Source: Dehalococcoidia bacterium UBA2158 (GTDB lineage: Bacteria; Chloroflexota; Dehalococcoidia; Lucifugimonadales; UBA3495). From it: a stretch of 54,213 nucleotides of DNA. Positions 52,143 to 54,213 of the stretch are shown here, one piece after another (position 1 is the stretch's first letter; each line of letters begins with the position of its first letter). Below the pieces are notes generated by a model. That model made no database searches and was not told the DNA's origin. It saw only the letters and a program-made list of their open reading frames with translations. Both the position numbers and the translations under genes were made by a program. The stretch covers positions 57,487 through 111,699 of the forward strand of contig DCWQ01000041.1 of NCBI GenBank assembly GCA_002328185.1, read 5' to 3'.

Positions 52143-52255
52143 GAAATCCCCCCTGCCCCCCTTTACGAAAGTGGGGTTCTGACCTTCGGCACGCAAACCA
52201 GACTTGCGGGATTAAGAATCTCCCCCTTTCGTGAAGGGGGACTAGGGGGATTTCC
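52143..52255. repeat. ~113-bp inverted-repeat element
   Basis: The left arm opens GAAATCCCCCCTGCCCCCCT and holds TTTACGAAAG; the right arm, read on the minus strand, opens GGAAATCCCCCTAGTCCCCC and holds TTCACGAAAG. Arms of about 34 bp match imperfectly, and each arm also folds alone (CCCCCTT/AAGGGGG). Looks like a MITE-type dispersed repeat; no ORF inside. Confidence 0.65.
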
Positions 52256-52260
52256 GTACC

Positions 52261-53817
52261 CTATCGTCCTTCCCACACCACCTTTCCCCCAACGATCGTC
52301 ATCTTTGCCTTGATGTCTTTGAGGCCCCCGGGCTCTGCCGCGAGCGGGTTTGCGTCTACCAACACCAGGTCTGCCAGCTTCCCGGGGAAAATTGAGCCCT
52401 TGTCTTGGACTGTGCCTTCCAGTTCTGCGCCTGAGAGAGTGTACATCCGTAGGGCAGACTCGACGCTGACCCGGCCGGAGCCATCTGCTTCGGGGAATGA
52501 TTGACCTTCATGGTCTTGGCGGGTCACTGCGCTATGAATGGCGGGCCACGGGTTGGGGTTGATTACCGGAGTGTCCGAACCGAAAGCAAGCGGTACATCC
52601 GCGTTGTGTATGCCGCCTATGGCGTACAAATAGGGCTGCAACGAGAAATCAACGTTGTTTCGGTAGCTGGGCCCGTTCCAGTGGATGAAGCCGGGCTGCG
52701 AGACCACGGCGGCCCCGCTCTTGCGCACGGTGTCCAACACTGCCGGCGGGCACTCTGAGCAGTGTTCTATGCGGTGGGGCGGAACACCCTCAGGCAACGG
52801 CAGCAGCCGCGATATCACCTGGGTGGCTGCCGTGACTGATTCCTGTTCCACGCAATGCACGGCCAGCGGAAAGCCGGACTGGCTAGCCTCAGCGGCGATC
52901 TCCGACAGTTCGTCCAGACTGGGATGGAGCGCCCCGGTGCTCAAGGTCAGCATGATCTTGACGTGGCCCAGGCGCAGACTTTGGTCTCCTGAGCCCCGGG
53001 AAAGCCCCGCCTCCAGCAGTTCCGACCTGCTTCTAGCGCCGGCCATCATGGTGACCCTCGGCTGAAGTGTCTCGGCGTCGATCAACTCCCGGAATGCCTG
53101 CCATCTTTCGAGCCCGTTTGAGGGCCCGGCATCTTGCAGCGATGTGATGCCGTAGCTCAACAGCAGCCGGTTGGCCGCGGTCACGCCCTGCCTCATCTTG
53201 TTCCGTGTCCGTCCCGCGTCCACCCTCTGGGATAGATACGCCGCCATCTCGAACAGCACGCCGGTTGGCTCGCCGTTGGCATCCCGTTCTATAACACCCT
53301 CGACTGGGTCGGGGGTATCGGAGTTGATTCCGGACATCTGTAGCCCCAGGCTGTTCAGCACCGTGACGTGGCCCGAACGGTGGTCGATGCGCACCGGGTG
53401 CCGGGGGGATATCTCGTCCAGGTCGTGGCGGTTGGGATGCCGGCGTTCGTGCAGGGCCAAGTCGTCGTAGCCGTAGCAGCGCACCCACTCCCCCGGCGGC
53501 ACGATGCGGGCCCACTCGAAAACCCGGTGGGCTATAACGCTGATCGAAGCGGCCCGGTCTGGCCGGCAGTCCAACTCCTGGGTGGAGCGGGCCAGCGACA
53601 GCAGGTGCATATGGGAGTCCATGAAGCCAGGCAGCAGCGTCAGACCTTGGCCGTCGATCACCTGGGTGTCTGGGCCAGCCAGTCGTTGGATGTCTTCGGT
53701 CTCTCCTACGGCTATAATGCGATCTTGGTCCACCGCCACTGCCTGGGCGGCTGGCTGGGAAGCGTCCATGGTCAGAACTTCGGCGTTTACAATCACCAGG
53801 TCTGGTTGCTTTTGCAT
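52261..53817 (-). CDS. YtcJ-like amidohydrolase
   Basis: A 518-residue amidohydrolase-superfamily protein of the amidohydrolase_3 (YtcJ-like) branch. The opening ADLVIVNAEVLTMD-type strand, AVDQDRIIAVGE, and then LLPGFMDSHMHLLSLA with the metal-binding HxH near residue 69 are typical, and the later LAVHCVEQESV, PHRIEHCSECP and ALAFGSDTP-like segment (PLAFGSDTPV) supply the other ligands. Substrate unknown; the branch includes N-acyl amino acid and formamide hydrolases. GGAG lies 12 bases before the ATG. No signal peptide is seen. It is flanked by an inverted-repeat element downstream and a terminator upstream. Confidence 0.85.
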   Translation of the reverse strand: MQKQPDLVIVNAEVLTMDASQPAAQAVAVDQDRIIAVGETEDIQRLAGPDTQVIDGQGLTLLPGFMDSHMHLLSLARSTQELDCRPDRAASISVIAHRVFEWARIVPPGEWVRCYGYDDLALHERRHPNRHDLDEISPRHPVRIDHRSGHVTVLNSLGLQMSGINSDTPDPVEGVIERDANGEPTGVLFEMAAYLSQRVDAGRTRNKMRQGVTAANRLLLSYGITSLQDAGPSNGLERWQAFRELIDAETLQPRVTMMAGARSRSELLEAGLSRGSGDQSLRLGHVKIMLTLSTGALHPSLDELSEIAAEASQSGFPLAVHCVEQESVTAATQVISRLLPLPEGVPPHRIEHCSECPPAVLDTVRKSGAAVVSQPGFIHWNGPSYRNNVDFSLQPYLYAIGGIHNADVPLAFGSDTPVINPNPWPAIHSAVTRQDHEGQSFPEADGSGRVSVESALRMYTLSGAELEGTVQDKGSIFPGKLADLVLVDANPLAAEPGGLKDIKAKMTIVGGKVVWEGR

Positions 53818-53853
53818 ATGCTGAGCGACTCCCCGCGATCTTAGGCAAATAAA

Positions 53854-53888
53854 AAGGGGACGGTCCTTCCCGGAAAAACCCTCCCCTT
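53854..53888 (-). terminator. intrinsic terminator of the VOC gene
   Basis: On the minus strand AAGGGGAGGGT pairs with ACCGTCCCCTT with one mismatch, followed by five T residues. Confidence 0.65.
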
Positions 53889-53916
53889 AACTCTACCTCT
53901 AGAGGTTGTTGAAGTG

Positions 53917-54213
53917 TTAGCCGGACTCGACCAGTCTGGCCTTGCCCATCTCTTCTTGCAGCGCTGGTAACGGGTTGGGGTCGGCGAAAACGTCTTTGTT
54001 GGAGTAGTCCGGGGCCTTCTCCGTGGGGTTGGTGATCCGGACCGAAGTCTCCAGGGCGATGCCGCTGAAGTCATGGAAGTAGATGGAGTGGATGAACTTG
54101 TGGTCAACCACAGTGGTCACTTCCTGCCCGGCTTTTTCCAGTTTCCGCTGGAGTCCGATCAAATCGTTTTCAGTCTCAACATCGAAGGAAACGTGGTCGA
54201 ATTGAATCTGGCC
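53917..54213 (-). CDS. VOC (glyoxalase-like) protein, partial at its N-terminus
   Basis: The frame is open to the window edge and ends at 53917, giving 98 residues of a C-terminal part. The visible part starts GQIQFDHVSFDVETENDL and continues with VVDHKFIHSIYFHDFSG, then IALETSVRITNPT. The pattern of strand-helix-strand with HSIYFHDFSGIALE matches the second module of vicinal-oxygen-chelate proteins (glyoxalase, dioxygenase). Glu in LETS would be a metal ligand. The rest of the gene lies outside the window, so function cannot be narrowed. Confidence 0.72.
   Translation of the reverse strand, partial: GQIQFDHVSFDVETENDLIGLQRKLEKAGQEVTTVVDHKFIHSIYFHDFSGIALETSVRITNPTEKAPDYSNKDVFADPNPLPALQEEMGKARLVESG

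Overview
The window reads as a compact, GC-rich bacterial chromosome segment dominated by housekeeping and amino-acid genes, with no plasmid, phage or intact insertion-sequence features. The gene mix suits a member of Chloroflexota, perhaps a Dehalococcoidia/SAR202-like lineage: a fused AccD-AccA carboxyltransferase, glnS beside gltX, T-box control of ilv genes, an NHL propeller protein, a DUF1800 protein, a family III CoA transferase, a TRAP transporter, and dispersed MITE-like repeats. This taxonomic placement is inference only; no rRNA or tRNA gene was found to fix it.

Layout. 1-6.5 kb: gltX-glnS, an NHL-repeat protein and a DUF1800 protein, then a gap with a promoter-to-terminator unit that may encode a small RNA. 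6.8-16.2 kb: an MBL hydrolase, mtaB coupled to a small helical protein, and a metabolic group (ThDP enzyme, Fe-ADH-like protein, GMC oxidoreductase, fumarase), with three copies of a ~140-bp repeat around the fumarase gene. 16.4-19 kb: a solo acetolactate synthase large subunit behind an isoleucine-type T-box, followed by a small HTH/Cys protein. 19-26.5 kb: a membrane protein, tsaD, a CNNM/CBS-phosphatase-tilS operon, a DUF6282 protein and a divergent SDR. 26.5-30.5 kb: TRAP permease genes without a DctP gene, then two decayed genes. 30.9-37.6 kb: accDA, an Mrp/MIP18 pair, a quinone reductase and a large PEPCK-like P-loop protein. 38-41.3 kb: a recombinase core-binding domain fused to GreA, a selenocysteine-type peroxiredoxin, a beta-CASP-like nuclease and a small membrane protein. 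41.6-54.2 kb: a permuted CoA transferase, the branched-chain operon ilvB-ilvN-ilvC-leuA behind a leucine-type T-box, metG with a polyprenyl synthase, an amidohydrolase and a partial VOC protein.

The strongest unusual signals are: (1) a peroxiredoxin whose peroxidatic Cys codon is an in-frame TGA followed by a plausible bacterial SECIS hairpin, so the gene is normally split in two by gene callers; (2) a GreA elongation factor carrying a tyrosine-recombinase-type N-terminal DNA-binding domain; (3) two acetolactate synthase genes placed under T-boxes whose specifier codons read as ATC (Ile) and CTC (Leu), giving separate sensing of two end products; (4) several enzymes with family scaffolds but lost signature residues (Fe-ADH, SDR, Mrp). 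All family assignments come from motif reading by eye; no database search was run.
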